Part shown: one piece after another, positions 23,830-33,560 of the stretch
How the letters are laid out: every line of letters begins with the position of its first letter
Position numbering within the stretch: the stretch's first letter is position 1
Assembly: GCF_014643835.1 (NCBI RefSeq)
Contig: NZ_BMKD01000004.1
Coordinates: 434,001 to 498,000 of the forward strand
Source of the DNA: Mucilaginibacter rubeus
GTDB taxonomy: Bacteria; Bacteroidota; Bacteroidia; Sphingobacteriales; Sphingobacteriaceae
Length of the DNA: 64,000 nt
Direction: 5' to 3'
Position numbers and translations under genes: made by a program
Notes under the pieces: model-generated
Seen by the model: only the letters and a program-made list of their open reading frames with translations
What the model was told of the DNA's origin: nothing
The model's database searches: none

Positions 23830-24912
23830 ATGCTGATATCGCCATCCACTCTACGCGCATTTACCGAAAATATATTCAAAGCTATTGGCTGCAGCCATGA
23901 ACATGCGGTTTTAGCAGCCGACGTGTTGCTTAAATCAGATCTCCGTGGTATCGACTCGCATGGCGTAGCCCGCCTGAGCGGTTATGTACGCCTGTGGGAG
24001 AAGAAACGCATTAATCCTACGCCCAACATCCGGATAGTGCATGAAACGCCAACAACAGCCACGGTAGATGGCGATGCAGGCCTTGGTTTAGTAGTAGCTC
24101 CGTTTGCCATGGAGGTAGCCATTAAAAAAGCTGAGCTATACGGATCGGGTTGGGTATCAGTACGTAACTCCAACCATTTTGGTATTGCTGGTTATCATGC
24201 GTTAATGGCTGTGGAGAAAAATATGATCGGCTTTGCCATGACCAATGCCAGTCCACTGGTTGCTCCTACCTTTTCTAATGAACGGCTTTTAGGTACCAAC
24301 CCAATGTGTTATGCTTTTCCGGCAGGAAAATATCCCCCGGTAATTGTTGATATGGCAACTTCAGCAGCAGCCAATGGAAAACTGGAAATAGCTCAGCGCT
24401 TAGGCAAGCAGGTTCCCGAAGGCTGGATCCAGGATAAAGAAGGCAACTATACTACCGATCCGCATGCGCTAAAGACCGGCGGTTCCCTCCTGCCCCTCGG
24501 CAGCGACCGCGACCATGGCAGTCATAAAGGCTTTGGTTTAAGTGCAACAGTTGATATATTATCCGCGGTACTATCGGGAGCCAATTACGGTCCATGGGTA
24601 CCGCCGTTCGTGGCCTTTCTTGATCCGCCGAATGATCCCGTTGGCGCGGGTATAGGGCATTTTTTAGGTGCTATGCGCGTGGATGGCTTCCGTCCTGTTG
24701 ATGAGTTTAAAGATCATTTAGATAACTGGGTGGAGCGGTTTAAATCTTCAAGCACAGTTGATCCGTCACAAAAGGTCATTATCCCTGGTGAGCCGGAACT
24801 TGAAGCAGAAGCCGACAGGATGGCAAACGGCATTCCTTTGGTTGATGCGGTTGTAGAAGATTTGAATAAACTGGCGGAGAGGTTCAATATTAGCCCGCTG
24901 CCGCGGGTTTAG
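23830..24912 (+). CDS. Ldh-family NAD(P)-dependent oxidoreductase
   Basis: This 360-residue protein belongs to the malate/L-lactate (type 2) dehydrogenase family, which includes ureidoglycolate and diketogulonate reductases. Visible motifs are DLRGIDSHGVARLSGYV with catalytic His (~45), VSVRNSNHFGIAGYH (~110) and LLGTNPMCYAFPAG (~155). GSHKGFGLSATVDILSAVLSG lies near 235. It moves hydride between NAD(P)H and a 2-oxo/2-hydroxy acid; specificity cannot be told. The last codons lie within an inverted repeat (24897-25016). Confidence 0.92.
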   Translation: MLISPSTLRAFTENIFKAIGCSHEHAVLAADVLLKSDLRGIDSHGVARLSGYVRLWEKKRINPTPNIRIVHETPTTATVDGDAGLGLVVAPFAMEVAIKKAELYGSGWVSVRNSNHFGIAGYHALMAVEKNMIGFAMTNASPLVAPTFSNERLLGTNPMCYAFPAGKYPPVIVDMATSAAANGKLEIAQRLGKQVPEGWIQDKEGNYTTDPHALKTGGSLLPLGSDRDHGSHKGFGLSATVDILSAVLSGANYGPWVPPFVAFLDPPNDPVGAGIGHFLGAMRVDGFRPVDEFKDHLDNWVERFKSSSTVDPSQKVIIPGEPELEAEADRMANGIPLVDAVVEDLNKLAERFNISPLPRV

Positions 24913-25016
24913 CGCAGCGTAACCCGTGGTCAGCATAATGTAAGCTTCCAGCTTACGGAAATTCAGCTGAAAACTGAAACTATGGTAAACCACAGGTTGA
25001 AAGCCCGCGGCAGTGA
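24897..25016. repeat. Inverted repeat overlapping the end of the Ldh-family gene
   Basis: CTGCCGCGGGTTT at 24898-24910 covers the last codons and stop. Its near complement AAGCCCGCGGCAG sits at about 25001-25013. Between them are GTAACCCGTGGT, a TAAGCTTCCAGCTTA palindrome and AAACCACAGGTT. A repeat element seems to have settled at the gene end and supplied its stop codon. Confidence 0.55.
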
Positions 25017-25021
25017 TTTTA

Positions 25022-25070
25022 TTAAAGTGAAAAGCCTGTTTTGCTCCTCAAAACAGGCTTTTCACTTTAA
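25022..25070. terminator. Bidirectional terminator between Ldh gene and signal peptidase genes
   Basis: A perfect 21-bp stem (left arm 25022-25042, right arm 25050-25070) with a 7-base loop, flanked by A/T-rich ends. It can stop the plus-strand Ldh transcript and the minus-strand lepB transcript. Confidence 0.85.
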
Positions 25071-25095
25071 TTCCCCCTACAGGGGGTTAGGGGGC
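25071..25095 (-). repeat. GCCCCCTAACCCCCTG element at the lepB stop, copy 1
   Basis: Read on the minus strand, a CCCCCTAACCCCCTGTAGGGGG-type hairpin begins at the stop codon of the signal peptidase gene. A near-identical element follows the rpsB stop at 59303-59327. Confidence 0.65.
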
Positions 25096-26573
25096 TAATG
25101 GATCAGATTAAACAGCCTGCTCCAGCGGATCTTGTGGATGAACGATGCATTGTCGTCAACACTCATCCAAATGAACAGTGCTTTACCCACAATATGATTT
25201 TCAGGAACAAAGCCCCAGAAACGTGAATCTTCCGAGTTATGACGGTTATCGCCCATCATAAAATAGTAGTTGAGTTTAAAGGTATAGCTATCAGCTTTTT
25301 TTCCATTGATCAGGATGTCTTTACCGTTCACTTCAACCTTGTTGCCTTCATATACGGCTATCGCACGACCGTAGATCGGGAAGGTTAAACTATCCAGCTT
25401 TACTGTCCAGCCCTTTTTAGGTACAATGACAGGCCCGAAGTTGTCTACATTCCATTTATAGTCGGGAGTGTTAGCTCCTATTTTGTAGTTGGAGAAAATG
25501 GCAGGGTAAACCGGGTTCATCGGATCCGACGCCCCCGGCGGAGTTAGCCGCGGAGTAACTGACTTGATGTTTGAATATCCCCTCAGTGCCTTTGCCGATT
25601 CCTCGGTGGTATTGGTAATAAACTCAGTATTATTTACTGATGAAATATCCGACAAATGCAAATCTGTTGCTATCTGCGGGTTAAGCTCGTTCCCATCTGT
25701 TTTAACATCATAGGTTATTTCGCCTTTTGGTGGTGTAACAGCAGCTTTCCCATTTATAAATACCTGGGCCTTAACTACACTCAGCGTATCGCCCGGGGTA
25801 CCCTGGCAGCGTTTGATATAGTTTTCGCGTTTATCAACCGGCCTGAAATAAGGCGAATCGGCATCCATAGGATAATTGAACACTACCACATCACCTTTTT
25901 TAATATCACTTAAACCCGGCAGACGATAGTACGGCAGTTCGATACCATCCCAATAGGCTTTGGTATTGATAAGCGGCATGGTATGGTGTGCGAAAGGGAA
26001 TGCAACAGGCGTCATGGGTAAACGCGCTCCATAGTTCACTTTGCTTACAAACAGGTAATCGCCAATAAGCAATGAACTCTCCATGGAAGCACTGGGGATC
26101 ACATAAGCCTCGATAAACAGCGTGCGGATCAGTGTGGCAGCAATTACCGCAAAAATGATGGCATCAGCCCACTCACGTGCCTGGGTTTTCTTAAGTGCCC
26201 GCTTGTACTTCTCCCTGAATTCCGGGCTTGCAGATTGGCCCAAATATTTGGTATCCTTATCAAAACCCCATTTTGGGAAATAGATGAACTGCAGCACAAT
26301 GCCGGCGCAATGCTCTGCAAACGTGAACTTACCGTATGATTTAATAAAATCGATAGTTATACCCAAGGCAACAAGAAAGCCCAAACCGGGTATCAGCAAT
26401 AATATAAACCACCAGCCCGGCCTGCCGCTCAGTTTGATCATGACGTATAAATTGTACAAGGGCACTATAGCTTCCCAACCCGGCCGGCCGGCTTTTTCGA
26501 ATAATTTCCATAAGCCTATATAGGGCAATATGATTAAAACAATAAATGTTATTACAAATCCTAAAACGTTCAC
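25095..26573 (-). CDS. lepB: Signal peptidase I with N-terminal DUF5684-like membrane domain
   Basis: This 492-residue enzyme has an extra N-terminal membrane domain (~1-110, GLWKLFEKAGRPGWEAIVPL), then a membrane anchor and the periplasmic serine protease domain. The Ser/Lys dyad is S163 (IPSASMESS) and K254 (NYIKRCQG), with the closing [20 protein letters not shown] near 445. It removes signal peptides from exported proteins. The middle of the catalytic part holds a long insertion (~265-370) compared with E. coli LepB. It is the third in a row of three paralogs after dapB, 22 bp from the preceding one. Confidence 0.95.
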   Translation of the reverse strand: MNVLGFVITFIVLIILPYIGLWKLFEKAGRPGWEAIVPLYNLYVMIKLSGRPGWWFILLLIPGLGFLVALGITIDFIKSYGKFTFAEHCAGIVLQFIYFPKWGFDKDTKYLGQSASPEFREKYKRALKKTQAREWADAIIFAVIAATLIRTLFIEAYVIPSASMESSLLIGDYLFVSKVNYGARLPMTPVAFPFAHHTMPLINTKAYWDGIELPYYRLPGLSDIKKGDVVVFNYPMDADSPYFRPVDKRENYIKRCQGTPGDTLSVVKAQVFINGKAAVTPPKGEITYDVKTDGNELNPQIATDLHLSDISSVNNTEFITNTTEESAKALRGYSNIKSVTPRLTPPGASDPMNPVYPAIFSNYKIGANTPDYKWNVDNFGPVIVPKKGWTVKLDSLTFPIYGRAIAVYEGNKVEVNGKDILINGKKADSYTFKLNYYFMMGDNRHNSEDSRFWGFVPENHIVGKALFIWMSVDDNASFIHKIRWSRLFNLIH

Positions 26574-26595
26574 TTTGGTATTTTTATATTTTCAA

Positions 26596-27735
26596 TTAAT
26601 GTATGCCCCTGAACAACCGGTTCCACCTTATTTTATTAAAGAAGCTGGCTGTACTGTCAATACTCATCCAGGTAAATAAAGCTTTGCCTACTACGTGATC
26701 TTCCGGAACAAAACCCCAAAAGCGCGAATCTTCCGAATTATGACGATTATCACCCATCATAAAATAGTAGTTAAGCTTAAAGGTATAAGTATCGGCTTTT
26801 TTTCCGTTAATCATGATATCCTTACCCCCAACATTTACTTTATTATTTTCATAAATCTCGATAGCGCGGCCATAAACCGGGAAAGTCAGGCTATCCAATT
26901 TAACTGTCCAGCCTTTTTTAGGGATAATGATGGGGCCATAATTATCTACATTCCATTTAAAGTCAGGAAAATTAGGTGTGATCTTATAACGCGGGTACTT
27001 GGCAGGGTAAACCGGATTCAGCGGGTCACTGGTACCCTTAAGCGTTACCGCAGGCACAATTGATTTTACATTTGAATAAGTTTTCAAAGTAGCTGCCGAT
27101 TCTTTCCCCATCATCATTTCATAACGGTTGCCGGTATTGCCCCTGATATCTATCTTAAGTTCGTTCAAAATAGCCGGGTTAAATTCCTGCCCATTGGTTT
27201 CAACAAAATAACCTTCCTTTCCTCTTTCGGGATTTGGCGCTGCCTTACCATTAATATACACCTGTGCATTAACAACACTTAAGGTGTCTCCGGGGGTACC
27301 CTGGCAGCGTTTGATAATGTTTTCGCGCTTATCCACCGGCCTGAAATAAGGAGAATCGGCCTCTATCGGCGCGTTAAAAACCACGATATCCTGCTTCTTT
27401 ATATCACTTAGTCCTGGCAGGCGGTAATAAGGCAATTTTATTCCCCCCCAATAGGCCTGAGTGCCCCAGGGAGTGGTGTGGTGCATAAAAGGAAACGAAA
27501 CAGGCGTTATTGGCATCCTTGCGCCATAGTTAACCTTGCTTACAAACAGGTAGTCGCCAATTAAAAGTGAGTTTTCCATCGAACCGCTGGGGATAACGTA
27601 GGCTTCGATAAACAGCGTACGGATAAGCGTGGCGGCTATTACTGCAAATATGATAGCATCGCCCCATTCACGAAGCGCACTTTTTTTCTTTTTTACTTTA
27701 GTTGTATCTTTCTTTTTCCAGAATTTCCAGTTCAT
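26596..27735 (-). CDS. lepB: Signal peptidase I, short form
   Basis: This 379-residue paralog lacks the DUF5684-like domain and starts with a short basic tail ([20 protein letters not shown]) before the anchor. The dyad is S52 (IPSGSMENS) and K142 (IIKRCQG), and [20 protein letters not shown] is conserved. The insertion between the Lys box and the final box is retained. It is the middle gene of three, downstream of a 203-bp spacer full of short repeats and 22 bp upstream of the next lepB. Confidence 0.95.
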   Translation of the reverse strand: MNWKFWKKKDTTKVKKKKSALREWGDAIIFAVIAATLIRTLFIEAYVIPSGSMENSLLIGDYLFVSKVNYGARMPITPVSFPFMHHTTPWGTQAYWGGIKLPYYRLPGLSDIKKQDIVVFNAPIEADSPYFRPVDKRENIIKRCQGTPGDTLSVVNAQVYINGKAAPNPERGKEGYFVETNGQEFNPAILNELKIDIRGNTGNRYEMMMGKESAATLKTYSNVKSIVPAVTLKGTSDPLNPVYPAKYPRYKITPNFPDFKWNVDNYGPIIIPKKGWTVKLDSLTFPVYGRAIEIYENNKVNVGGKDIMINGKKADTYTFKLNYYFMMGDNRHNSEDSRFWGFVPEDHVVGKALFTWMSIDSTASFFNKIRWNRLFRGIH

Positions 27736-27938
27736 ATGATGTATCGAATGTGCAAATGTGCAGATTTTTTAATGTTTATATTTTATGTATAAGATATATG
27801 TTACACGTTATATGTTACGCTCCCTCATATTAATTATAGATTCCTATTATTAGGCACAAATTGATAACTATTTAATCTCTCATCTGCATATCTTCCCATT
27901 CATCTGCACATCTAAAATCTGCACATCTGCATATCTCT
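27735..27938. repeat. Phrase-like repeats (CATCTGCACATCTGCATATC) between lepB paralogs
   Basis: From 27880 to 27940 words such as CATCTGCATATC, CATCTGCACATC and TCTGCACATCTGC recur. Near 27735-27820 there are GTGCAAATGTGCAG and ATATGTTACACGTTATATGT. I see no gene or regular spacer array here. Confidence 0.65.
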
Positions 27939-29393
27939 CTAATTAATCCTCCTAAATACCCTGTCCCATCTTATTTTACAAAATGAAGGCGAATTGGCAT
28001 CCCAGCTCATCCATACCAATACGGCTTTACCTACAATATGGTCTTCGGGCACAAAGCCCCAAAAACGCGAATCTTCGGAGTTGTGGCGGTTATCGCCCAT
28101 CATCCAATAATAATCCATTTTAAAGGTATAACTATCGGCCTTGATGCCATTTATCGATATCTCATTGCCTTTAACCTGCACCCTGTTATTTTCATACACC
28201 TCAATGGCGCGCTGGTAAAAAGGCATGGTCATGCTGTCGAGCTTTACCGTCCAGCCTCTTCGCGGAATAATAATTGGCCCCAGGTTATCCTCGTTCCACC
28301 TGAAGCGTGGATCATGCGGAAAAACCTCATGATCGTACACCCCTCTTAACTTAATATCGGGCTTCACCGCCTTAATATAGGGATATGTTTTTAGCTTCTC
28401 GGCTGATTGTGCAGTCATATTCGCTGTAAAATCAACCCCGGTAAACTGTTGAATATCCGACAGATGAAGGTTATATCGCATATGGGGGCCAAACCCTCCT
28501 CCCGAACCATTGGTACGTACCCGGTATTCCATTTCTCCGTTAGGCGGGGCGGCTATTAAACGGTTATTTACGTATACCTGGCCGTACTCCAGCTTTATAA
28601 TGTCGCCGGGCGTGCCCTGGCACCGTTTAATATAATTTTCCTGCTTATCTACAGGACGGTAAAACGGCGAATCGGCATCCATTGGATAGTTAAATACTAC
28701 TGCATCACCCTTTTTTACTTCGCTGAAACCCGGCAGCCGATAGTAGGGCAGCTTAATACCATCCCAATAGGCTTTAGTACCGGTGAGCGGCATAGTGTGG
28801 TGTGCAAATGGAAATGCTATGGGGGTCATAGGCAGGCGTGCACCGTAATTGATCTTGCTTACAAATAAAAAGTCGCCTACCATTAGTGAGCTCTCCATAG
28901 ATGACGAAGGAATGGTGAAAGCCTCGAGGAAAAGCCCGCGGATAACCGTCGCCGCTATTACAGCGAAAAGGATAGCTTCCGTCCATTCCAGCACAGGTGA
29001 TTTATCAAGATCATGGTATTTTTCCCTGAAATCGTCACTTGCCGATGGACCAACGTACCGGGTATTTTTATCAAAGCCCCATTTGGGGATAAAAATAAAT
29101 GGCAACAGCACCGACACGGTAATTTGCCCGATGCCCACCTTGCCAAACGATTTAATGAAGTCAATGAGGATACCGATACTTATAATAAAGTTTATGCCCG
29201 GTATTAAAAGCAACAATAGCAACCAGAGCGGCCGCTGGCTTAGCTTGAGCATAACATACAGGTGATACACCGGGATCAGCGCTTCCCAGCCCGGGCGACC
29301 GGCTTTTTCAAAAAGTTTCCAGTATCCGGCCAGTATTAAAATCAATAGCGGGCCTGTAATGATATAAAACCCTATATAGCCCGCTATTGCCAT
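27939..29393 (-). CDS. lepB: Signal peptidase I with N-terminal DUF5684-like membrane domain
   Basis: This 484-residue paralog has the N-terminal membrane domain (~1-115, YWKLFEKAGRPGWEALIPVY). The catalytic dyad is S164 (IPSSSMESS) and K255 (NYIKRCQG), and the last box is [20 protein letters not shown]. It is first of the three in transcription order and lies 16 bp after dapB, the usual place of lepB in this phylum. The two further copies are probably later duplications, one of which lost or never had the membrane domain. Confidence 0.95.
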   Translation of the reverse strand: MAIAGYIGFYIITGPLLILILAGYWKLFEKAGRPGWEALIPVYHLYVMLKLSQRPLWLLLLLLIPGINFIISIGILIDFIKSFGKVGIGQITVSVLLPFIFIPKWGFDKNTRYVGPSASDDFREKYHDLDKSPVLEWTEAILFAVIAATVIRGLFLEAFTIPSSSMESSLMVGDFLFVSKINYGARLPMTPIAFPFAHHTMPLTGTKAYWDGIKLPYYRLPGFSEVKKGDAVVFNYPMDADSPFYRPVDKQENYIKRCQGTPGDIIKLEYGQVYVNNRLIAAPPNGEMEYRVRTNGSGGGFGPHMRYNLHLSDIQQFTGVDFTANMTAQSAEKLKTYPYIKAVKPDIKLRGVYDHEVFPHDPRFRWNEDNLGPIIIPRRGWTVKLDSMTMPFYQRAIEVYENNRVQVKGNEISINGIKADSYTFKMDYYWMMGDNRHNSEDSRFWGFVPEDHIVGKAVLVWMSWDANSPSFCKIRWDRVFRRIN

Positions 29394-29409
29394 TTATATT
29401 AAAAAGCTA

Positions 29410-30159
29410 TTAGCTGTTAAAATCAAACATGGCTTCAACAGAGTAAAAACCCTTTTTATCGTGCAGCCACTCGGCAGCCAGTACGGCGCCTAACGCAAAC
29501 CCATTACGGTTATGGGCAGTATGCTTAAATTCGATGCTATCCACTTCCGAATCATAAATAACAGTATGTGTACCCGGCACACTGTCAATCCTTAATGATT
29601 CTATAAGCAATTGGTTAGGTGCAACATTCGCATCGTCATCGCTGTCGTCGGTAGTTAATACATTAATCCACTCATTTTTGGTATCGGTGTTGTTAATGAT
29701 GCCTTCGGCGATGGTTATTGCCGTACCGCTTGGCGAATCCATTTTTTGGGTATGGTGGATCTCTTCAACCTGTACTTCGTAATAAGGGTACTTGTTCATG
29801 ACTTTAGCCAGCAGCTTATTCACGTAAAAAAATACGTTAACGCCAACGCTGAAGTTTGAAGCCCACAATAATGATTTATTCCCCTCAATACATTGCTGTT
29901 TTACTTCCGGTAATTTCTCGTACCAGCCTGTAGTACCAATAACAACAGGTACATTGGCATTAAAGCAATGCTCAATATTTGATAATACGGACGCCGGGGT
30001 AGTAAATTCAATTACCACATCTGCTTTTTGCAGGTTTTCGGGTGTAAGGTCATGGAGGGTTTCATGATCAATGGTAAGTACAATTTCATGCTTGCGGCTA
30101 AGGGCTATCTTTTCGATGATTTTGCCCATTTTTCCGTAGCCAAGTAACGCTATCTTCAT
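29410..30159 (-). CDS. dapB: 4-hydroxy-tetrahydrodipicolinate reductase
   Basis: This 249-residue enzyme reduces hydroxy-tetrahydrodipicolinate with NAD(P)H in the lysine/diaminopimelate pathway, feeding peptidoglycan. The Rossmann motif is LLGYGKMGKII (where many DapB have GxxGRMG). The catalytic region is EIHHTQKMDSPSGTA with the HH pair and Lys, and VVIGTTGWYE and ASNFSVGVNVF are present. Standard length. It sits in the par-DUF5683-dapB-lepB order. Confidence 0.96.
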   Translation of the reverse strand: MKIALLGYGKMGKIIEKIALSRKHEIVLTIDHETLHDLTPENLQKADVVIEFTTPASVLSNIEHCFNANVPVVIGTTGWYEKLPEVKQQCIEGNKSLLWASNFSVGVNVFFYVNKLLAKVMNKYPYYEVQVEEIHHTQKMDSPSGTAITIAEGIINNTDTKNEWINVLTTDDSDDDANVAPNQLLIESLRIDSVPGTHTVIYDSEVDSIEFKHTAHNRNGFALGAVLAAEWLHDKKGFYSVEAMFDFNS

Positions 30160-30182
30160 TTCAGGTATTATGGTTTTCCTTA

Positions 30183-30860
30183 TTAAAACGTAAAGGTAAC
30201 TTTTATACCCGGAATATAAGCATTATTAGCACCCTGCGCATAAACCGGCTGATTAATTATACCCGGGGCTACTTTGAACGACAAATTATTATCCACCGTG
30301 TATGAGTGGATGAACTTGGCATCGATATAAGCATCAATAGCCTGGATACCCCATACAGCTAAAAAGCCCAGTATGCTCAAATCACGGTTACGCCTTGAAT
30401 TTTCACGGGCATCGCTCAAGTTGGCATCGGGCACGTCTTTATAAAGGTTATATTCTGTATAATAAGGGTCGCCGGGATTAGGAGGAGTACCCTGGCGGTA
30501 TCTTGATAATGTTAAATATTCTTTGTAATAATGCTGGTTATATATAATGGCCGAGGTTAGCAAACCTAAACCTCCGTAAATTAACGGCACTTTCCACCAT
30601 CTGTGGTTGTAAACCTGGCCCCAACCAGGTATCATCAATGAATGCATTACTGCTTTATGCGGGATGTGGGTACTATCGGGATGATAGATCTTTTCTTTGG
30701 CAGGATCAATCTTTGGAGCAAATGAACCCGACGGGGTTTTAACAGGATGCTTTACTTTCAGCGTATCACTTTTTTTACTCCCCGTACTATCAACTACCTG
30801 AGCTTGTGCGGCAGAAATAAAAAAAGCTGATACGGCTAAAAAAAACAGGAATTTATACAT
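30183..30860 (-). CDS. DUF5683-domain envelope protein
   Basis: This 225-residue protein starts with a signal peptide (MYKFLFFLAVSAFFISAAQA), then a basic Lys/Pro-rich stretch. The DUF5683 core follows (~70-225), with HSLMIPGWGQVYNHRWWKVP, two hydrophobic segments (PLIYGGLGLLTSAIIY, SILGFLAVWGIQAIDAYIDA) and a short beta end. Function unknown, but position between parB and dapB is conserved in many Bacteroidota, hinting at an envelope or division role. Spacing to both neighbours is under 25 bp, so one operon. Confidence 0.9.
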   Translation of the reverse strand: MYKFLFFLAVSAFFISAAQAQVVDSTGSKKSDTLKVKHPVKTPSGSFAPKIDPAKEKIYHPDSTHIPHKAVMHSLMIPGWGQVYNHRWWKVPLIYGGLGLLTSAIIYNQHYYKEYLTLSRYRQGTPPNPGDPYYTEYNLYKDVPDANLSDARENSRRNRDLSILGFLAVWGIQAIDAYIDAKFIHSYTVDNNLSFKVAPGIINQPVYAQGANNAYIPGIKVTFTF

Positions 30861-30875
30861 TTTTTAAATTAACAA

Positions 30876-31787
30876 TTACCAATCAAGCATTTCAAGGATG
30901 CGGCCAAGATCATCTTCCGAAAGGAAAGGGATCTCGATAACACCGCTTCCGCGGCTGCCAACTTTTAGTTTTACCCTTGTACTAAATTTTGAAGCCAGGT
31001 CATCCTGGATCTTTTGCAACTGATATGATACCGGCTCCGGCTGTTTGCCTTCCTTTTTTACCGGCGACTTTTGCATCTCTCTTACCAGTTCTTCAACCTT
31101 ACGAACGGATAAACCTTCCTTTATAATATGCTGATGTATAAATAATTGTTTGGCAGGATCGGTTAGCGTTAAAATAGCTTTGGCATGCCCCATTGAAAGC
31201 TCGCCATCACGAATGGAGGCCTGGATAACCGGCGGCAACCTTAACAAACGAAGGTAGTTGGTCACTGTTGAGCGGTTTTTGCTTACTCTATCGCCCAGTT
31301 CTTCCTGCTTCAGGTTACATTCCTCAATCATGCGCTGAAAACTCAGGGCAACCTCAATTGCATTCAGGTTTTCGCGCTGAATGTTTTCAATAAGTGCCAT
31401 TTCCAGCATTTGCTGATCATTGGCAGTACGCACATAAGCCGGGATCTGGGTTAGGCCAGCCAGCTTTGACGCACGAAAACGACGCTCGCCTGATATCAGC
31501 TGATATTTATGTGCCCCTATTTTCCTGAGCGTTATCGGCTGAATTAAACCCTGCAGTTTGATCGACTCTGAAAGCTCGGCCAGTGCCTGCTCATCAAAAT
31601 CGGTACGTGGCTGAAACGGGTTAACCTCAATTTCGGCCAGTTTTATTTCATTAACCGAGCCAAGGTCATTTACCTCGGCCGGGTTTGCTGTTTCCCTGTT
31701 TCTGTTTTGGTATGGTTGTACGTTAGGCGTGTCGTTTAATAGCGCACTCAGTCCCTTTCCCAGGGCATTTCTCTTTTCACCACTCAT
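30876..31787 (-). CDS. parB: Chromosome-partitioning protein ParB
   Basis: This 303-residue protein has the ParB/Spo0J N-terminal CTP-binding fold (~45-140, with IEVNPFQPR, LIQPITLRK, LISGERRFRASKLAG). The central HTH is ~140-220 (NRSTVTNYLRLLRLP, LSMGHAKAILTL), and a dimerisation end follows. It binds parS and spreads with CTP to segregate the origin region with ParA. I looked for a centromere-like parS palindrome near the gene and saw none. Confidence 0.96.
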   Translation of the reverse strand: MSGEKRNALGKGLSALLNDTPNVQPYQNRNRETANPAEVNDLGSVNEIKLAEIEVNPFQPRTDFDEQALAELSESIKLQGLIQPITLRKIGAHKYQLISGERRFRASKLAGLTQIPAYVRTANDQQMLEMALIENIQRENLNAIEVALSFQRMIEECNLKQEELGDRVSKNRSTVTNYLRLLRLPPVIQASIRDGELSMGHAKAILTLTDPAKQLFIHQHIIKEGLSVRKVEELVREMQKSPVKKEGKQPEPVSYQLQKIQDDLASKFSTRVKLKVGSRGSGVIEIPFLSEDDLGRILEMLDW

Positions 31788-31790
31788 TTA

Positions 31791-32594
31791 CTATACTGTT
31801 GCTGTAGCTGTTGCCTGTTCACCCTTAACCAATCCGTTTTTTTCCAGAATTTCGCGGGCAAGGTTTAAATAATTTATTGCACCCTTACAGGTAGCATCAT
31901 GCATAATTACCGATACGCCAAAGCTCGGGGCCTCGCTTAAACGGGTATTACGCTGTATAATGGTATCAAAAACCATGTCTTCAAAATGGGTCCTAACTTC
32001 ATCAACCACCTGATTGCTCAAACGCAAACGCACATCGTACATGGTTAACAAAATACCTTCAATCTCCAGTTGCGGGTTAAGGCGCGATTGAACTATTTTA
32101 ATGGTATTTAACAATTTGCCCAAACCTTCCAACGCGAAATACTCGCACTGTACCGGTACAATTACCGAATCGGCAGCGGTTAAAGCGTTAATGGTGATCA
32201 AACCTAATGACGGTGAACAATCAATAATAATAAAATCATATTCATCCCTCACTTTTTCAAATACCTGTTTCATTTTAAACTCACGGCCGGTTAAATTGAT
32301 CATTTCAATTTCGGCACCTACCAGGTCAATATGTGCGGGTAATAAATCAAGATTGGGAGTTTCAGTTTTCTGAATGGCCTCATGAGGGTCAACCTCATTG
32401 ATGATACATTCATAGATACTGTTTTTTATATTGCGGGGATCGAAACCGATGCCCGAAGTTGAATTAGCCTGCGGGTCGGCGTCAACCAACAAGGTTTTAT
32501 AATCTAATACAGCTAAACTTGCAGCCAGATTTATAGATGATGTAGTTTTCCCTACGCCGCCTTTCTGGTTGGCTAAAGCAATAATTTTACTCAT
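31791..32594 (-). CDS. parA: Chromosome-partitioning ATPase ParA/Soj
   Basis: This 267-residue ATPase has the deviant Walker A KGGVGKTTSSINLA (residues ~10-23), Walker A' DADPQANST, and Walker B IIIDCSPSLG. It works with ParB, encoded 3 bp downstream. It is first in the parAB-DUF5683-dapB-lepB run. The 299-bp spacer before it is AT-rich, without a recognisable parS or a clean promoter match. Confidence 0.97.
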   Translation of the reverse strand: MSKIIALANQKGGVGKTTSSINLAASLAVLDYKTLLVDADPQANSTSGIGFDPRNIKNSIYECIINEVDPHEAIQKTETPNLDLLPAHIDLVGAEIEMINLTGREFKMKQVFEKVRDEYDFIIIDCSPSLGLITINALTAADSVIVPVQCEYFALEGLGKLLNTIKIVQSRLNPQLEIEGILLTMYDVRLRLSNQVVDEVRTHFEDMVFDTIIQRNTRLSEAPSFGVSVIMHDATCKGAINYLNLAREILEKNGLVKGEQATATATV

Positions 32595-32893
32595 TCTATA
32601 GTTTAAAAAAATTTATAGTTCTGTGATTTATAACAACGTTAAATAGAAACAGAAATTTCTACTTTCGTAAAGTTTTTATCCGGTGATAAAGATACGGAAT
32701 TAAATAATGTAGAATTCCACAGCTTTTGCCTATTTACAAACAATATTGATCAAATTAGTAAATTATCAGTGCGGCAATTAATAAATATTATTACTTAACC
32801 ATATTTATTACTAAACCATTCATTAACAAAATATTACAAATTATTCAACAACGATATTACTAATCAGATCAGTCAGCAATTTACTAATAATAA

Positions 32894-33415
32894 ATGATAA
32901 CCATAATATCGTCAACCAACAGACCGGGAAGCTCAACGCTCAAACTTGCTAACGTTTATCAGCAAAAACTGCAGGAAAAGGGTGTTGAAGCAGGCATCTT
33001 ATCACTTGCTCAGCTGCCTCCAAACGTTATTGAAACCGACCTCTACAACAAACGCAGCGCCGCATTTGAGCCTATCCAGCAAATAGTTACCAATACGGAT
33101 AAATTCATATTCCTTATCCCCGAATATAACGGCAGCTTTCCGGGTGTACTTAAGGTTTTCATTGATGCGTGTAGCTTCCCCGAAAGTTTTTATGATAAAA
33201 AAGCGGCGCTGATAGGCTTATCATCGGGCAAATATGGTAATATCCGAGGGGTCGACCATTTTACCGGCGTTTGCCATTACCTGCACCTCAACATTATGGC
33301 GCTTAAATTACATATAGCGGCCATACACAAAGAGTTTGATGAAGAAGGGAACCTGTTTAAGCCCGATACCATAAAATTTGTAAACGAGCAGATAGAAAAG
33401 ATCATTAAGTTTTAA
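32894..33415 (+). CDS. NADPH-dependent FMN reductase
   Basis: This 173-residue flavodoxin-like protein has the phosphate-binding SSTNRPGSSTLKLA at the N-terminus and the FMN-contact PEYNGSFPGVLKVFID (~75-90), plus GLSSGKYGNIRG. These proteins use NAD(P)H to reduce FMN, quinones or azo compounds. It is alone between parA (divergent) and a convergent hypothetical gene. Confidence 0.9.
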   Translation: MITIISSTNRPGSSTLKLANVYQQKLQEKGVEAGILSLAQLPPNVIETDLYNKRSAAFEPIQQIVTNTDKFIFLIPEYNGSFPGVLKVFIDACSFPESFYDKKAALIGLSSGKYGNIRGVDHFTGVCHYLHLNIMALKLHIAAIHKEFDEEGNLFKPDTIKFVNEQIEKIIKF

Positions 33416-33560
33416 CCTGTTTGATTTCACCGATTGATGGCTTAGTTTAGTCCAAGATTCAGGGCGGCAGTCAGAGATCAGTTTTTCATCCTATAAACTG
33501 TATGATTTACCTCTTGCTATGCCCTGCTCCCGCCCGGGTGTTGGGCTAAGATAAAGATGC

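Noticed and set aside
23559-23900. 113-residue plus-strand frame
   Set aside because: It runs through a repeat copy and into the next gene in another frame; composition is that of spacer DNA.
27880-27945. CRISPR-like short repeat array
   Set aside because: The words vary in length and order, with no fixed spacer length and no cas genes in the window.
30876-32893. parS site near parAB
   Set aside because: I looked for a centromere-type palindrome such as TGTTTCACGTGAAACA in the genes and spacer and saw none.
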